NCBI GenBank assembly: GCA_018335575.1
Contig: JAGXRT010000042.1
Location: 1 to 36,770, forward strand
From: Bacteroidota bacterium
GTDB taxonomy: Bacteria; Bacteroidota; Bacteroidia; Flavobacteriales; Flavobacteriaceae
Length of the DNA: 36,770 nt
Reading direction: 5' to 3'
In this document: positions 6,639-15,743 of the stretch, one piece after another
How the letters are laid out: each line of letters begins with the position of its first letter
Position numbering within the stretch: the stretch's first letter is position 1
Made by a program: the position numbers and the translations under genes
Notes under the pieces: model-generated
Databases searched by the model: none
The model's input: the letters and a program-made list of their open reading frames with translations, nothing else
Told to the model about the DNA's origin: nothing

Positions 6639-8816
6639 TTATAGTTTTATTTTGAATCCACCATTAATCACAAACCCATCAACAGGTGCATAAATATCTC
6701 TGAACGTAGGATTGGTAATTGAGCCGGTGTAGATAGTATCAAAACGTGTTTGCCTTGTATTTAAGAAATTTTCAAAGTTGAGAAAAACCGAAAATTTTTC
6801 CCAAAGCCTTTCAATCATCAAACCATTAATCCAATATGCTTTACCCGTTTTGCCATCGCTTAATTTTTGAGGACTAAAATAATAGGCTTCCAATCCTATT
6901 TTGATTTTATCTTCGATTTCGTACATCAAAACATTGTTTAAACGGTGTTTTGCAACCAGTGGAAAATCTGAGGTAACATTGTAATGCTGTTTTACCTCTG
7001 CAAAGGTGTATCCGACAAATAGTTTAAAGTCGCCAAAGGTAAATTTTAGGTTTGTTTCCAAACCTTTGGTATCAATAAAACCTGTGGGTTGATGAAATTC
7101 AAAATTATCGTTGGTATCTGCATGGAGTAGCAATGGATTTTGAATACGGGTATAAAAAAACAAGGTATTGCTACTAAAAAATAGTTGCTCTGAAAGTGGT
7201 GTTTTGTAATTGATATCAAAATTACCTCCTATGGATTTTTCTGCCTTGGTATTAGAAACATCAATAGGCAACACATTTCTGAATTGTATACGTTCGGCAT
7301 CTTCAGTAAAAACCGTTGGCGTTTTATAGCCCATTCCACCGCCTAAACGAATGGCTAATTTATGATTTACCTTAAATAAGGCCGATACTCTTGGCAGGAG
7401 AAAAAAACCAAATTCATTTTGATAATCGCCTCGTAAACCAGTTTCTAAGGAGAATTTTTGAGTTGGGTTCCATGTATTTTGAACGAATGTCCCAATGGTG
7501 GTGTAATTGTAATCTACCACATTTTGAGTGTCAATTTGTTGTTGTTCAAAGGTATCGGTCCATAAATTTAAACCTGCAATCCATTCTATTTTTTCGGATG
7601 TATTGGCGTAATTGATTTCTGTGAATGTGGCATGTTGTACGCCGGAAAATTGATAATCAGGAATTTCGATGGTTCGGTCATAAAAACTGTAACTATTTTT
7701 AAATGAATATTTTGAATCTTTATCTAACTTATAATCAACCGCCAATTGCGTGCTCAATCGATTGGTGGAGTTCTTTTCGTAATACGTATGCATGGCATCA
7801 CCTCTTCCTTTAATATAATTGATATCGCCACCGGTTCGGTCTTCGGCTGTCTTATTAAAACCCAAATTAATGGTTGTTTTATCGTTGAGGTAATAAAATA
7901 ATTTTGGATTTATTGTATATCGGTTGAATTTTGGAATGGCTGTTAAACCAATATTGGCCGGGTCGTAGGGATTCCCTACATTATACGAAGCGAAAATTGT
8001 AGTACCAAGCTTTTCAAATTTCTGCGAATAAAATCCACTCGCATCCAGACCTAAAGCGGATGTTGCATTGAGCATAAAGCTCAATTCACGCTCATCTTTT
8101 GGCGTTTTTGAAATAAGATTAACCAGTCCGGCTATGGCTCCACCACCGTACAATGTGGATGATGCTCCTTTAATTACTTCCACTTGTTTCAAATCGAGTG
8201 GTACGATTTGCAACAGACTTAAGCCCCCCGAAAACCCAGTATATAAGGGTAAGCCATCTCGTAACATTTGCGTATACTTACCATCGAGGCCCTGTATACG
8301 AATGGATGAGTTGTAGCTTGTTGCAGAGGTTTGTTGTGTTTGTATGCCCGTACTTTCATTCAGCATCATTCTGATATCGCCGGGTTTCATATTTCCTTTT
8401 TCATCCAATTCTTCACCCGCAATAAACTCTACCCTAGTTGGAATATTTTCTATGGTACGTGAGCTGCGCGTTGAAGCAAGTACTACTTCCTCTAATTCTT
8501 CTCCTGAGGTATTAAGTAAAATTAGCTGTTCTGGTACGATTTCAGCATTTGAAAAAGTTATTTTTACTTCCAATTTTTCATATCCAACATATCCAAAAAC
8601 GATGGTATGTTTACCACCGGGGATGTTCTTGATTTCAATTTTACCATTTATATCAGCACTGCTTCCATTGGAAGTACCTTTCAAGATAGCTGAAGCACCC
8701 ATAAGCGGTTCTTTTGTAATATTGTCTTTGATGACGGCTTTATAGGTGTATTGGCCGCATATTACGTTAATATTAGCTACTGCCACCATGAGCAGTAATA
8801 CTAGTTTTACTTTCAT
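6639..8816 (-). CDS. TonB-dependent outer-membrane receptor
   Basis: About 725 residues from the preferred start. That start (MKVKLVLLLMVAVANINVICG) begins a clean signal peptide; the open frame reaches upstream to 8864 but that would bury the signal. After the signal come a carboxypeptidase-like regulatory domain (YKAVIKDNITKEPLMGASAI), a plug domain (ESTGIQTQQTS; LDLKQVEVIKGASSTLYGGGA) and a C-terminal 22-strand barrel ending in a hydrophobic strand. It imports a bound ligand using TonB energy. The DUF6660 gene lies 83 bases upstream on the same strand and probably starts the operon; that pairing is common next to metal-handling genes in Bacteroidota. The ligand is not known, but a metal or metal complex is likely. 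Confidence 0.9.
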   Translation of the reverse strand: MKVKLVLLLMVAVANINVICGQYTYKAVIKDNITKEPLMGASAILKGTSNGSSADINGKIEIKNIPGGKHTIVFGYVGYEKLEVKITFSNAEIVPEQLILLNTSGEELEEVVLASTRSSRTIENIPTRVEFIAGEELDEKGNMKPGDIRMMLNESTGIQTQQTSATSYNSSIRIQGLDGKYTQMLRDGLPLYTGFSGGLSLLQIVPLDLKQVEVIKGASSTLYGGGAIAGLVNLISKTPKDERELSFMLNATSALGLDASGFYSQKFEKLGTTIFASYNVGNPYDPANIGLTAIPKFNRYTINPKLFYYLNDKTTINLGFNKTAEDRTGGDINYIKGRGDAMHTYYEKNSTNRLSTQLAVDYKLDKDSKYSFKNSYSFYDRTIEIPDYQFSGVQHATFTEINYANTSEKIEWIAGLNLWTDTFEQQQIDTQNVVDYNYTTIGTFVQNTWNPTQKFSLETGLRGDYQNEFGFFLLPRVSALFKVNHKLAIRLGGGMGYKTPTVFTEDAERIQFRNVLPIDVSNTKAEKSIGGNFDINYKTPLSEQLFFSSNTLFFYTRIQNPLLLHADTNDNFEFHQPTGFIDTKGLETNLKFTFGDFKLFVGYTFAEVKQHYNVTSDFPLVAKHRLNNVLMYEIEDKIKIGLEAYYFSPQKLSDGKTGKAYWINGLMIERLWEKFSVFLNFENFLNTRQTRFDTIYTGSITNPTFRDIYAPVDGFVINGGFKIKL

Positions 8817-8899
8817 TTGTAAGCTTTTTATGGTTTTAAAAATAAATTTGTTGGTGCATTGCACCGCTTTAAAAAGACATGGTACTTTAAGGCTTTACC

Positions 8900-9226
8900 T
8901 TAAGCAATATTAACTTTTGGGGGTTGCCAAATAGTGTATTGAAACTCATAATTAAATGAAGTATTGTTTAAGCAATTGATGGCCATGGGGGGAACACTAG
9001 TAGTTTTAAGTTGGAATGTGATTGATGGAACGATAAAACCTGTGCAAGACCCACAGGAAAAAAAAGGCGAACAATCGCTATTGCAGTCATTTTCTTGCGG
9101 AGGATGTGTTGCTATTTGCTCAGTTTTATGGGCAGGATAGTCTTCATCACAGTGAAGGTCTGTACAGCATGGGCTGACAGATAAGAACACTACATAACAG
9201 GCCAGTATGACCGCAAAACCTTTCAT
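8900..9226 (-). CDS. DUF6660-like secreted Cys-rich protein
   Basis: A 108-residue protein with an N-terminal signal (MKGFAVILACYVVFLSVSPC), possibly a lipoprotein or periplasmic protein. Several His, Asp and Cys residues suitable for metal binding follow (CCTDLHCDED, HPPQENDCNSDC, FFSCGSC). The pattern matches the short DUF6660 proteins that precede TonB receptors in Bacteroidota metal loci. It is the first gene of a two-gene unit with the receptor downstream, and a near-perfect -7 box ends 5 bases before its start codon. The name rests on recognition of the pattern, not on a search. Confidence 0.65.
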   Translation of the reverse strand: MKGFAVILACYVVFLSVSPCCTDLHCDEDYPAHKTEQIATHPPQENDCNSDCSPFFSCGSCTGFIVPSITFQLKTTSVPPMAINCLNNTSFNYEFQYTIWQPPKVNIA

Positions 9227-9231
9227 GAAAG

Positions 9232-9239
9232 CAAATTTA
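9232..9239 (-). promoter_or_regulatory. Bacteroidota-type -7 box of the DUF6660/TonB operon
   Basis: On the minus strand the sequence TAAATTTG fits the TAnnTTTG consensus exactly. The start codon at 9226 begins 5 bases further on, so the message would have almost no leader. No convincing -33 element is seen at the usual spacing. Confidence 0.4.
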
Positions 9240-9317
9240 GGATTTTTCTTTTACATTCTTTACCAAGGAGGTCGGTAAAAGCTTGGGCGTGCATACGAGT
9301 TACTTTTATTATTGAAA

Positions 9318-9366
9318 TGGGACTTGCCAAACTACCGGGAGCCGAACAGTTTTTAACCCCGCGTTT
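9318..9366 (+). repeat. Dispersed intergenic repeat, 3' half (copy F)
   Basis: GGGACTTGCCAAACTACCGG followed by GAGCCGAACAGTTTTTAACCCCGCG is a diverged match to the second half of copies A and B. The palindromic half is missing. Confidence 0.5.
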
Positions 9367-9428
9367 GCGGAGGATTTTAATAAAGTTGCTCGTTACAAAT
9401 AATTAAAAGGAAAAGAATCCCTTTAACC

Positions 9429-9626
9429 TTAAATAATTCCTTGGATTGACGGACATTTTACTGAACCATAACTGCAAAAGACACAACAATCACCTTGTTT
9501 TGGTTTCAGAACAGTTTTACACTTTTCACATTCGTAAAAATATTGACAGGTCTCGGTTGGCATTATTTCTACTTTTTTATGTCCGCAACTTGGACATTCT
9601 ATTACCGATTTCAACTGAAAGGTCAT
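9429..9626 (-). CDS. GDCCVxC-type Cys-rich protein
   Basis: A 65-residue protein starting at MTFQLKSVIECPSC; the frame extends to 9665 but that would overlap the ACR3 gene. It has two zinc-ribbon-like Cys pairs (C11/C14 and C33/C36) and the family hallmark GDCCVFCSYGSVKCP (residues 45-59). Relatives are short proteins of arsenic and mercury loci in which a Cys of this motif is sometimes selenocysteine; here all positions are Cys. It starts 14 bases after the arsenite pump and is the last gene of the ars operon. A role in metalloid binding or redox is inferred from context only. Confidence 0.75.
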   Translation of the reverse strand: MTFQLKSVIECPSCGHKKVEIMPTETCQYFYECEKCKTVLKPKQGDCCVFCSYGSVKCPSIQGII

Positions 9627-9640
9627 TTCATTACTTTTTA

Positions 9641-10672
9641 TTAATAATACTTCTGCTTTAACCAAAAAGAAACTCGAACCAATAAAATCAATGCAGGAAC
9701 CTCAACTAATGGACCAATAACTCCGGCAAATGCTTGACCCGAATTCAATCCGAAAACAGCAATGGCAACGGCTATCGCCAATTCAAAATTATTTCCTGCC
9801 GCAGTAAAGGCAACTGCTGCGGTCTTGTCGTATGTGGCTCCCATTGCTTTGGTGAAGAAAAAGCCAATAATAAACATAATGGTGAAATAGATCAAAAGCG
9901 GAATTGCGATTATCAGAACGTCGATTGGAATTTCTACAATTAATTCGCCTTTTAGCGAGAACATCACTACAATGGTAAATAACAATGCAATTAAGGTTAT
10001 TGGAGAAATAGTTGGAATGAATTTTTTAGTGTACCATTCCTCACCTTTTAGTTTGACTAAAATAATTCGGCTTAAAATTCCCATTACAAACGGAATACCT
10101 AAATAAATCGCTACACTTTCTGCAATGGTGGCTATTGAAATATCAACAATGGCTCCTTCAAAACCGAAATAAGGTGGAAGAACCGTAATAAAAATCCATG
10201 CATAAAAACTGTAGGCAACCACTTGAAAAATACTGTTTAATGCCACTAAACCGGCACCATACTCGCTACTTCCTTCGGCAAGGTCATTCCAGACCAACAC
10301 CATGGCGATACAACGTGCCAAACCAATCAAAATCAATCCGACCATGTATTCTGGGTAATCACGTAAAAAAGTGATAGCCAAAATAAACATTAGTACTGGA
10401 CCAACTATCCAATTGAGGATAAGCGAAATAGATAGAATTTGTGTGTTTTTGAAAACTTTCGGTAAGAGCGCATAGTTGACTTTTGCCAAGGGTGGATACA
10501 TCATCAGTATTAATCCGATAGCAATTGGGATATTGGTTGTTCCGCTGCTAAATGAGTTGATGATGTTTGGAAATGTTGGGATTAAATAACCAAGACCTAC
10601 ACCAATAGCCATTGCCACAAATATCCATAACGTTAGATTTCTGTCGAGAAAACTTAATTTTTTTGTTGTCAT
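9641..10672 (-). CDS. arsB: ACR3-family arsenite efflux transporter
   Basis: A 343-residue inner-membrane protein with about ten hydrophobic segments. It carries the ACR3 signature [16 protein letters not shown] (near residues 115-130), including the conserved Cys needed for arsenite transport, and the conserved [18 protein letters not shown] stretch near the C-terminus. It pumps As(III) out of the cell. It starts 3 bases after the stop of the arsenate reductase gene, so the two are almost certainly translated from one message. In naming, acr3 and arsB are both used for this family; it is not related to the E. coli ArsB fold. Confidence 0.92.
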   Translation of the reverse strand: MTTKKLSFLDRNLTLWIFVAMAIGVGLGYLIPTFPNIINSFSSGTTNIPIAIGLILMMYPPLAKVNYALLPKVFKNTQILSISLILNWIVGPVLMFILAITFLRDYPEYMVGLILIGLARCIAMVLVWNDLAEGSSEYGAGLVALNSIFQVVAYSFYAWIFITVLPPYFGFEGAIVDISIATIAESVAIYLGIPFVMGILSRIILVKLKGEEWYTKKFIPTISPITLIALLFTIVVMFSLKGELIVEIPIDVLIIAIPLLIYFTIMFIIGFFFTKAMGATYDKTAAVAFTAAGNNFELAIAVAIAVFGLNSGQAFAGVIGPLVEVPALILLVRVSFWLKQKYY

Positions 10673-10675
10673 TTT

Positions 10676-11308
10676 TTAAGAGTTTAGTTGTGCGAAAACG
10701 TAATAAAGTTCAGTTGCAATTTGCAAGCTTCTTTCTTGATATTTTTGGGCTTGTTGTGGAGTGTTGTCAAATGCTTTTGGGTCTTCATACATAATTGGGA
10801 TTCTTTTTTCGGCACCAATAACAATTGGACACGCTTCATTTGCTGAATCACAAGTTAAAACTGCAACAAATTCGGATTTAGGGTTAAAATCATCATCCAA
10901 CTTCTTTGAAAATCCTATAATTGGATGTTCGTTTTCTGCGAATTTAATACTGTAAATTGGGTTGTTACCTTCGGAAATCGTTTTAATTTCAAATCCAGAA
11001 TTTTGCAAGGTTTCGATAACCATAGGGAAAAGTACGGTGGCTTCTGTGCCACCAGAATAGCAAGATACATGGTTGATATTGAAATGGAAAGCCAATGTTT
11101 GTGCCCAAATTTGTGATAAGTGACTTCTTCTTGAATTGTGAGTACAAATAAAATTGATTCTAATTTCCTGATTATTTGTCACTTTTGACTGAATAAAATC
11201 AATTAAGGCTTGTAAAACCGTTTTACGTTCTTTTGTAATTGTTGCTGGATTTAAATTCTCAATAAATTCTTCTATTTTTAAAAATAGATTTTTTTTGGTT
11301 GATCTCAT
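10676..11308 (-). CDS. arsC: Arsenate reductase, low-molecular-weight phosphatase type
   Basis: A 210-residue protein. The phosphatase loop C55-THNSR-R61 (CX5R) is preceded by a 50-residue helical extension. The general-acid motif appears as YEDP (D176). Two further cysteines, C153 and C160 (TCDSANEACP), match the redox cysteines of thioredoxin-coupled arsenate reductases. It reduces As(V) to As(III) for export by the ACR3 pump encoded next. It lies 42 bases after arsR. The N-terminal extension is longer than in the roughly 130-residue staphylococcal type, but is common in Bacteroidota. Confidence 0.88.
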   Translation of the reverse strand: MRSTKKNLFLKIEEFIENLNPATITKERKTVLQALIDFIQSKVTNNQEIRINFICTHNSRRSHLSQIWAQTLAFHFNINHVSCYSGGTEATVLFPMVIETLQNSGFEIKTISEGNNPIYSIKFAENEHPIIGFSKKLDDDFNPKSEFVAVLTCDSANEACPIVIGAEKRIPIMYEDPKAFDNTPQQAQKYQERSLQIATELYYVFAQLNS

Positions 11309-11350
11309 ATGGGTTATTTGGTTACTATGTTTAAGGAGTTCACTAGTTTT

Positions 11351-11692
11351 TTAGCAGCAATCTTCATTTTTAGCTATATCTTGGTTTAGAAATTGCAGCA
11401 AAGTTTCTTTCATTTTAGTCCATTTTTCAGTGTTGATGCAATAACAAACACTCGTTCCTTCCACATTGCCTTTGATTAATCCTAAGTGTTTAAGTTCTTT
11501 TAAATGCTGTGAAATGGTGGGTTGAGCAAGACCAATTTCGTCTACTAAATCACCACAATAACAAGCATTCATTTTAAAGAGTTTTTGTAAAATAGCTACT
11601 CTTGCAGGATGTCCAAAGACTTTTGCAAATAAGGCAATATCATTTTGAAGGTCGGTAAACATTTCAGTTTTTGCTAGTCCCATAGTATTCAT
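11351..11692 (-). CDS. arsR: ArsR-family metalloid-responsive repressor
   Basis: A 113-residue winged-helix protein. The recognition helix is in LAQPTISQHLKELKHLG (about residues 55-71), and a Cys pair, C44-x-C46 (ACYCGDL), sits just before it, where arsenite is bound in many ArsR proteins. A second Cys pair, C83 and C85 (SVCYCI), lies in the wing. It should leave its operator when As(III) binds. It heads the arsR-arsC-arsB-GDCC operon. A 16-bp palindrome overlapping the -7 box lies 11 bases upstream of the start, which fits autorepression. A second in-frame Met (codon 4) is an alternative start. Confidence 0.92.
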   Translation of the reverse strand: MNTMGLAKTEMFTDLQNDIALFAKVFGHPARVAILQKLFKMNACYCGDLVDEIGLAQPTISQHLKELKHLGLIKGNVEGTSVCYCINTEKWTKMKETLLQFLNQDIAKNEDCC

Positions 11693-11702
11693 TTATTTGT
11701 TA

Positions 11703-11738
11703 ATCGCAATATTACGATATATAATTAAATTGACAAAA
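11703..11738 (-). promoter_or_regulatory. ars promoter with overlapping ArsR operator
   Basis: On the minus strand a -33 element TTTTG (11738-11734) is followed, 19 bases later, by TAATATTG (11714-11707), one base from the TAnnTTTG consensus. The -7 box lies inside the imperfect palindrome ATCGTAATATTGCGAT (11718-11703), whose arms match at 7 of 8 positions. A repressor bound there would block the polymerase. Confidence 0.6.
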
Positions 11739-11917
11739 TAAATGTATAGAACTGAAGTTGTTTAATCCTCGGAAGTATTTTGTTATAATAACAGACTTTG
11801 GAGTTTCCTTTATCAACTTTTATTGTGAATTTTAGGTCTTAAAAATACTCATTAGTACACTTTTTAAGCTTATTAAATTATATTACCTATTGATTTTCTG
11901 GTATTTATAAGTATAAT

Positions 11918-11989
11918 ATGATTTAAATCATGTTATTTAGAATTATTCTAAATAATTCTTTTTTATTTAAACCACCTTTTATACTTTTG
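11918..11989 (+). promoter_or_regulatory. Fur-like box and promoter of the siderophore receptor
   Basis: An inverted repeat with perfect 10-base arms, TTATTTAGAA (11933-11942) and TTCTAAATAA (11946-11955), gives the 7-1-7 core TTAGAAT-T-ATTCTAA expected for a Fur-family site. Just upstream is a perfect 14-bp palindrome ATGATTTAAATCAT (11918-11931). TACTTTTG (11982-11989) fits the TAnnTTTG -7 box and lies 34 bases before the receptor's start codon. No clear -33 TTTG is seen. Iron repression through Fur is inferred. This is the main content of the 331-base gap 11693-12023. Confidence 0.55.
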
Positions 11990-12023
11990 CCAAAAATTAT
12001 TATTTATAATCAATCTAAATAAG

Positions 12024-14408
12024 ATGAAAATACCAATATCAATTGCAGTTTTATTAGTTTCATTAAGCACCTTTTCTCAATCAAAGTTAATTGGAAAAGT
12101 AACCGATGAACAAAATCAGCCCATTTTTGGTGCTTCAATTTATATTGAAGAATTAAAACTTGGCGCCACCACAGACCAACAGGGTACTTATGAGTTATCC
12201 AACATTAAAGAAGGGACATGGGTAGTTACCTATAGAAATTTGGGGTACCAAACTCAACTAAAAAAACTATCATTTACACCAAAAAAGGATCTTTCCTTTT
12301 CAATAATGTTAAAAGATGAATTTAGTACTTTAGATGAAGTTGTTATCTCTGCCAGTAGGCATTCTGAATACCTTTCAGAAATTCCAGCCTCTGTGAGTGT
12401 TGTAAGTAAAGTTAAATTACAAGAGCTCTCAAAATCCACGACCAATATTAGTGAAATATTAGAGTTTACCGTACCTGGTTTAGCTGTCTCAACTGGAACA
12501 TTTTCTAACTGGGGACAAACCTTACGGGGACGTTCGTTATTAGTTATGGTTGATGGGATACCACAATCTACTCCATTAAGAAATGGTCAGTTAGAAATAA
12601 ATTCGTTGAGTCCAAATGATATTAGTCGGGTTGAAGTTATAAAAGGGGCAACTTCCATATTTGGAAATGGAGGAAACGGTGGTTTTATCAATTATATAAC
12701 CAACGAAGCGAATGCCACTAAGAAAATAGAAGGTTCAACCAATGTATGGGGAACCTCAAATCTTGCTAAAACAGATGGCTCTTTAGGCCTAGGAGCCTAT
12801 CAATCCATAAATGGAAAATTGGGTAAATTTAATTACTATGTTAGTGGGAGTTACGAGAAAACAGGCAATAAATATGATGCAGATGGTGTTCCGATTTTAC
12901 CAACTTACGGACTTGACAATACGGACATATACAGCACCTTAGCAAAGGTAGCGTATCAGATTTCTGATAATCAGAAAATAACAGTAGGTGGTAACTTTTA
13001 CAAATCAGCTCAAAACACACCATTTATTCCGGTTACAGCTGAATTTGAAGTTTTTAATAATTTAGGCGATTATACCCTAAAAGCGGGATATGGAATTAAA
13101 GGCGCTATTGAAGGAGAAAAACCAACCGGTTCTAGGCTTATCGATGGGCAATTAAACTATCATTTAAACAATATTTTTTCAGGTACTACTAATTTCTCTA
13201 CAGATATTTACTACCAAAACACCAAAAACATTTTCTTCTATTCAAATGCATTTGAAAATGGTGGCCAATCAGTAATCAATGCAGAAAAATTTGGAGTAAG
13301 ACCTAATTTTAATTCAACTTTTAACCCAACCAGTTCTATTGATGTGTCACTAACTTACGGTGTTGATTTACTTAAAGACAAAACCAATCAAGGTCTTTTA
13401 GACGGCAGGTTGTGGGTGCCAAATGTTGAAATGATAAGTTGGGCACCGTACTTACAATCTACCCTTAAAATTGAGAATGATTGGGTGTTAAAAGCGGGCT
13501 TGAGATACGATGATATGAATCTCAGTGTTGATGACTATAATACCTTACCGTATTCACCACTAGGCAACGGTAATTTTAATCCTTCTGTGGCAGTGGAAGG
13601 TGGTAAGATTGGATTTAATAACCTGGCATTAAATTTGGGAGTACGGTATATTGAACATCAAGAATTTATTCCCTACATCAGCTATTCGCAAGGATTTTCT
13701 ATTGCCGACTTAGGATCCGTATTACGTTCGGCAACCGCTAATAATTTAGAGGATATTCAATTAGAACCTGCTGTAACCAAAAACTATGAGTTTGGATTTT
13801 TATCTAAATTTAATCGCATAAAACTTGAAGCAGTAGGTTATTACAGTACTTCAAACTTAGGAACAGGCGTAGTTTTTGATGAAAAGGTCAATTCATTTGT
13901 ACCTTCTAAACAGCCACAAAATATTTATGGAGGTGAAATTGCTGTCGATTATTATACTTCTAATAATAAATTCCAAATCGGAACTTCGTATTCTTATGTT
14001 GAAGGGTTGACACATAGTGTTACAAATCCTACTAATTTAACCTATTTAGGTGGCGATGTAATTGCAGCACCAAAGTGGACTGCATATGTAACATGGAAAC
14101 CTACCGGTAAACTAAATACCTCCTTACGGGTGCATAATTTAGCTAATAGAAACCGATTTAATCCGTATTTGAATACCAACAACCAATATACTTATAGACA
14201 TACACAATTTCCGGTTAATGGCTATACGTTGTTAAATTTTTCAATAGCTTATCAACTTCAGTCTAACATGTCTCTTACTTTAGGCATTAATAATTTATTA
14301 AACGAATATTATTTGCCTGCTAGATCACAATGGGCGGCTCCATTAAAAACATTTACCGGAGCTGGTGAAGGTACCAACGCCAAGCTGAGTTTGCACTATA
14401 ATTTTTAA
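12024..14408 (+). CDS. TonB-dependent siderophore receptor
   Basis: A 794-residue outer-membrane protein. A signal peptide (MKIPISIAVLLVSLSTFSQ) is followed by a carboxypeptidase-like regulatory domain (LIGKVTDEQNQPIFGASIYI). A plug domain comes next (SEILEFTVPGLAVSTG; ISRVEVIKGATSIFGNGGNG), then a long barrel with aromatic-rich strands, ending LSLHYNF with a terminal phenylalanine. The plug and barrel text resembles ferric-siderophore receptors of the FecA/FpvA group. The PepSY membrane protein downstream and the Fur-like box upstream both point to iron-siderophore uptake. Which siderophore is unknown. Confidence 0.9.
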   Translation: MKIPISIAVLLVSLSTFSQSKLIGKVTDEQNQPIFGASIYIEELKLGATTDQQGTYELSNIKEGTWVVTYRNLGYQTQLKKLSFTPKKDLSFSIMLKDEFSTLDEVVISASRHSEYLSEIPASVSVVSKVKLQELSKSTTNISEILEFTVPGLAVSTGTFSNWGQTLRGRSLLVMVDGIPQSTPLRNGQLEINSLSPNDISRVEVIKGATSIFGNGGNGGFINYITNEANATKKIEGSTNVWGTSNLAKTDGSLGLGAYQSINGKLGKFNYYVSGSYEKTGNKYDADGVPILPTYGLDNTDIYSTLAKVAYQISDNQKITVGGNFYKSAQNTPFIPVTAEFEVFNNLGDYTLKAGYGIKGAIEGEKPTGSRLIDGQLNYHLNNIFSGTTNFSTDIYYQNTKNIFFYSNAFENGGQSVINAEKFGVRPNFNSTFNPTSSIDVSLTYGVDLLKDKTNQGLLDGRLWVPNVEMISWAPYLQSTLKIENDWVLKAGLRYDDMNLSVDDYNTLPYSPLGNGNFNPSVAVEGGKIGFNNLALNLGVRYIEHQEFIPYISYSQGFSIADLGSVLRSATANNLEDIQLEPAVTKNYEFGFLSKFNRIKLEAVGYYSTSNLGTGVVFDEKVNSFVPSKQPQNIYGGEIAVDYYTSNNKFQIGTSYSYVEGLTHSVTNPTNLTYLGGDVIAAPKWTAYVTWKPTGKLNTSLRVHNLANRNRFNPYLNTNNQYTYRHTQFPVNGYTLLNFSIAYQLQSNMSLTLGINNLLNEYYLPARSQWAAPLKTFTGAGEGTNAKLSLHYNF

Positions 14409-14417
14409 TGATTTATT

Positions 14418-14458
14418 AACCAATACCGATGTAACCACCGGTATTGGTTTTCTTTATT
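14418..14458 (+). terminator. Hairpin terminator between receptor and PepSY gene
   Basis: Perfect 11-bp arms AACCAATACCG (14418-14428) and CGGTATTGGTT (14439-14449) around a 10-base loop, then a T-rich run. It lies 10 bases after the receptor stop and 25 bases before the PepSY start, so it probably lowers rather than abolishes expression of the second gene. Confidence 0.75.
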
Positions 14459-14473
14459 TTTATACGTTTATTG

Positions 14474-15541
14474 ATGACTTTTAGAAAAATAGCACTAAAA
14501 ATTCACCTTTATTTGGGGCTTACATGCGGACTTATAGCGTCCTTTTCAGGGCTCACGGGATCGTTATATGTTTGGCAACCTGAAATAACGGCTTTACTTA
14601 ATCCTAAACTACTTAAAGTTGAAAATTTTGAGGCTATTAATGAGCGTAGTTTTTTAAAAACAGCCGCATCACTTTCTGAAATTCATAAAGATAGTATAAC
14701 TCAACTGTTGTTACCTTATAGAGAACAACAAACCATTTCTATTTTATTTAAAAATGGTAAAACCTTGTATTATCATCCGGTTACTCAAAATTTTTTAGGA
14801 GAAAAAACCTCTTCTATATTATTTTTTGAAGACCTTTTAAGCCTACACCGTACACTAGGCATCCCCAATATCGGTAAGTACATTATAGGAGGCAGTACGC
14901 TATTGTTTTTGTTTTTCCTACTTACTTCGGGTGCTTATATTTGGTGGAAAATTTATGCGAAAAATCTGCTTAAAGGATTCAAAATAAAGTGGAACTACAA
15001 AATAAGTAAGTTAAATTTTACTATTCATAAAGCTTTAGGTATATATTTTCTAATCCCGCTTGCTATCATTGCTTTTAGCGGTGCCTATTTTACCTACATC
15101 CCTTATTACAAGTCGGCCTTAAAAGTTTTTGATGGCTTTACTAAAACAACACCTGACACACAAAAAAACCACTTCAAAAATACGATTGATTTTAACGATT
15201 TACTTCGTAACTCAACTGAGCATTATGCGTTAAGAGCTATTTACTTTCCTAAAGATTCTAGCGATAAATATCGATTTCGCTACATTAAAGACCGCCCTAT
15301 AAAAGCTGGATTACGAAAAACGAAGGAAGTAGAATTGACTTTAACAGGCAACGCAACAATTTTATCAGACTTTAGTATAGATTCGAATAGCAACCGAATA
15401 GCGGCTCAATTTTATCCTATCCATATTGGAGAAATTATGGGTGTATTTGGAAGATTTTTGGTGTTTGTATCAGGATTTATTCCATTCGTTTTGTTTATAA
15501 CAGGCTGTAGAATTTATTTTATAAAGAAGAATAAAAAGTAA
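14474..15541 (+). CDS. PepSY-associated inner-membrane protein (iron-regulated)
   Basis: About 355 residues from the chosen start MTFRKIALKIHLYLGL; an earlier ATG at 14444 lies inside the terminator hairpin and is rejected. The first membrane segment (GLTCGLIASFSGLTGSLYVW) is typical of PepSY_TM proteins. It is followed by a periplasmic part, a second segment near LLFLFFLLTSGAYIWW, a third near IPLAIIAFSGAYFTYI and a last one at FLVFVSGFIPFVLFITG. Such proteins accompany siderophore receptors and are thought to reduce or release iron from the siderophore at the inner membrane. It depends on read-through of the hairpin, or on a promoter not seen. Confidence 0.82.
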   Translation: MTFRKIALKIHLYLGLTCGLIASFSGLTGSLYVWQPEITALLNPKLLKVENFEAINERSFLKTAASLSEIHKDSITQLLLPYREQQTISILFKNGKTLYYHPVTQNFLGEKTSSILFFEDLLSLHRTLGIPNIGKYIIGGSTLLFLFFLLTSGAYIWWKIYAKNLLKGFKIKWNYKISKLNFTIHKALGIYFLIPLAIIAFSGAYFTYIPYYKSALKVFDGFTKTTPDTQKNHFKNTIDFNDLLRNSTEHYALRAIYFPKDSSDKYRFRYIKDRPIKAGLRKTKEVELTLTGNATILSDFSIDSNSNRIAAQFYPIHIGEIMGVFGRFLVFVSGFIPFVLFITGCRIYFIKKNKK

Positions 15542-15627
15542 TTCGTGGGTTGTTGAATTCTGGTAAATTTGGACACTTTACACCAGTTTAAAATGAGTAC
15601 TAAATTCGATTAAAATTGATAAAAAAA

Positions 15628-15672
15628 TAATTAACAGATTGCTTTGCTAGGTGCACTATGACGCACGTATAC
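15628..15672 (+). repeat. Dispersed intergenic repeat, 5' half (copy E)
   Basis: ATTAACAGATTGCTTTGC followed by GTGCACTATGACGCACGTA matches the palindromic first half of copies A, C and D; the second half is absent. Confidence 0.5.
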
Positions 15673-15743
15673 AATGCTATATATTTTTTAATTAATTTAT
15701 ATTATTCCAGCAAATAATTTATATCTGCCTATTATATACTTTT

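Noticed and set aside
14444-14473. Upstream ATG for the PepSY protein
   Set aside because: It lies within the terminator hairpin, and the encoded residues precede the conserved start of the family.
15560-15600. IS element end (TTTGGACACTTTACACC)
   Set aside because: No second end, transposase or target duplication is seen.
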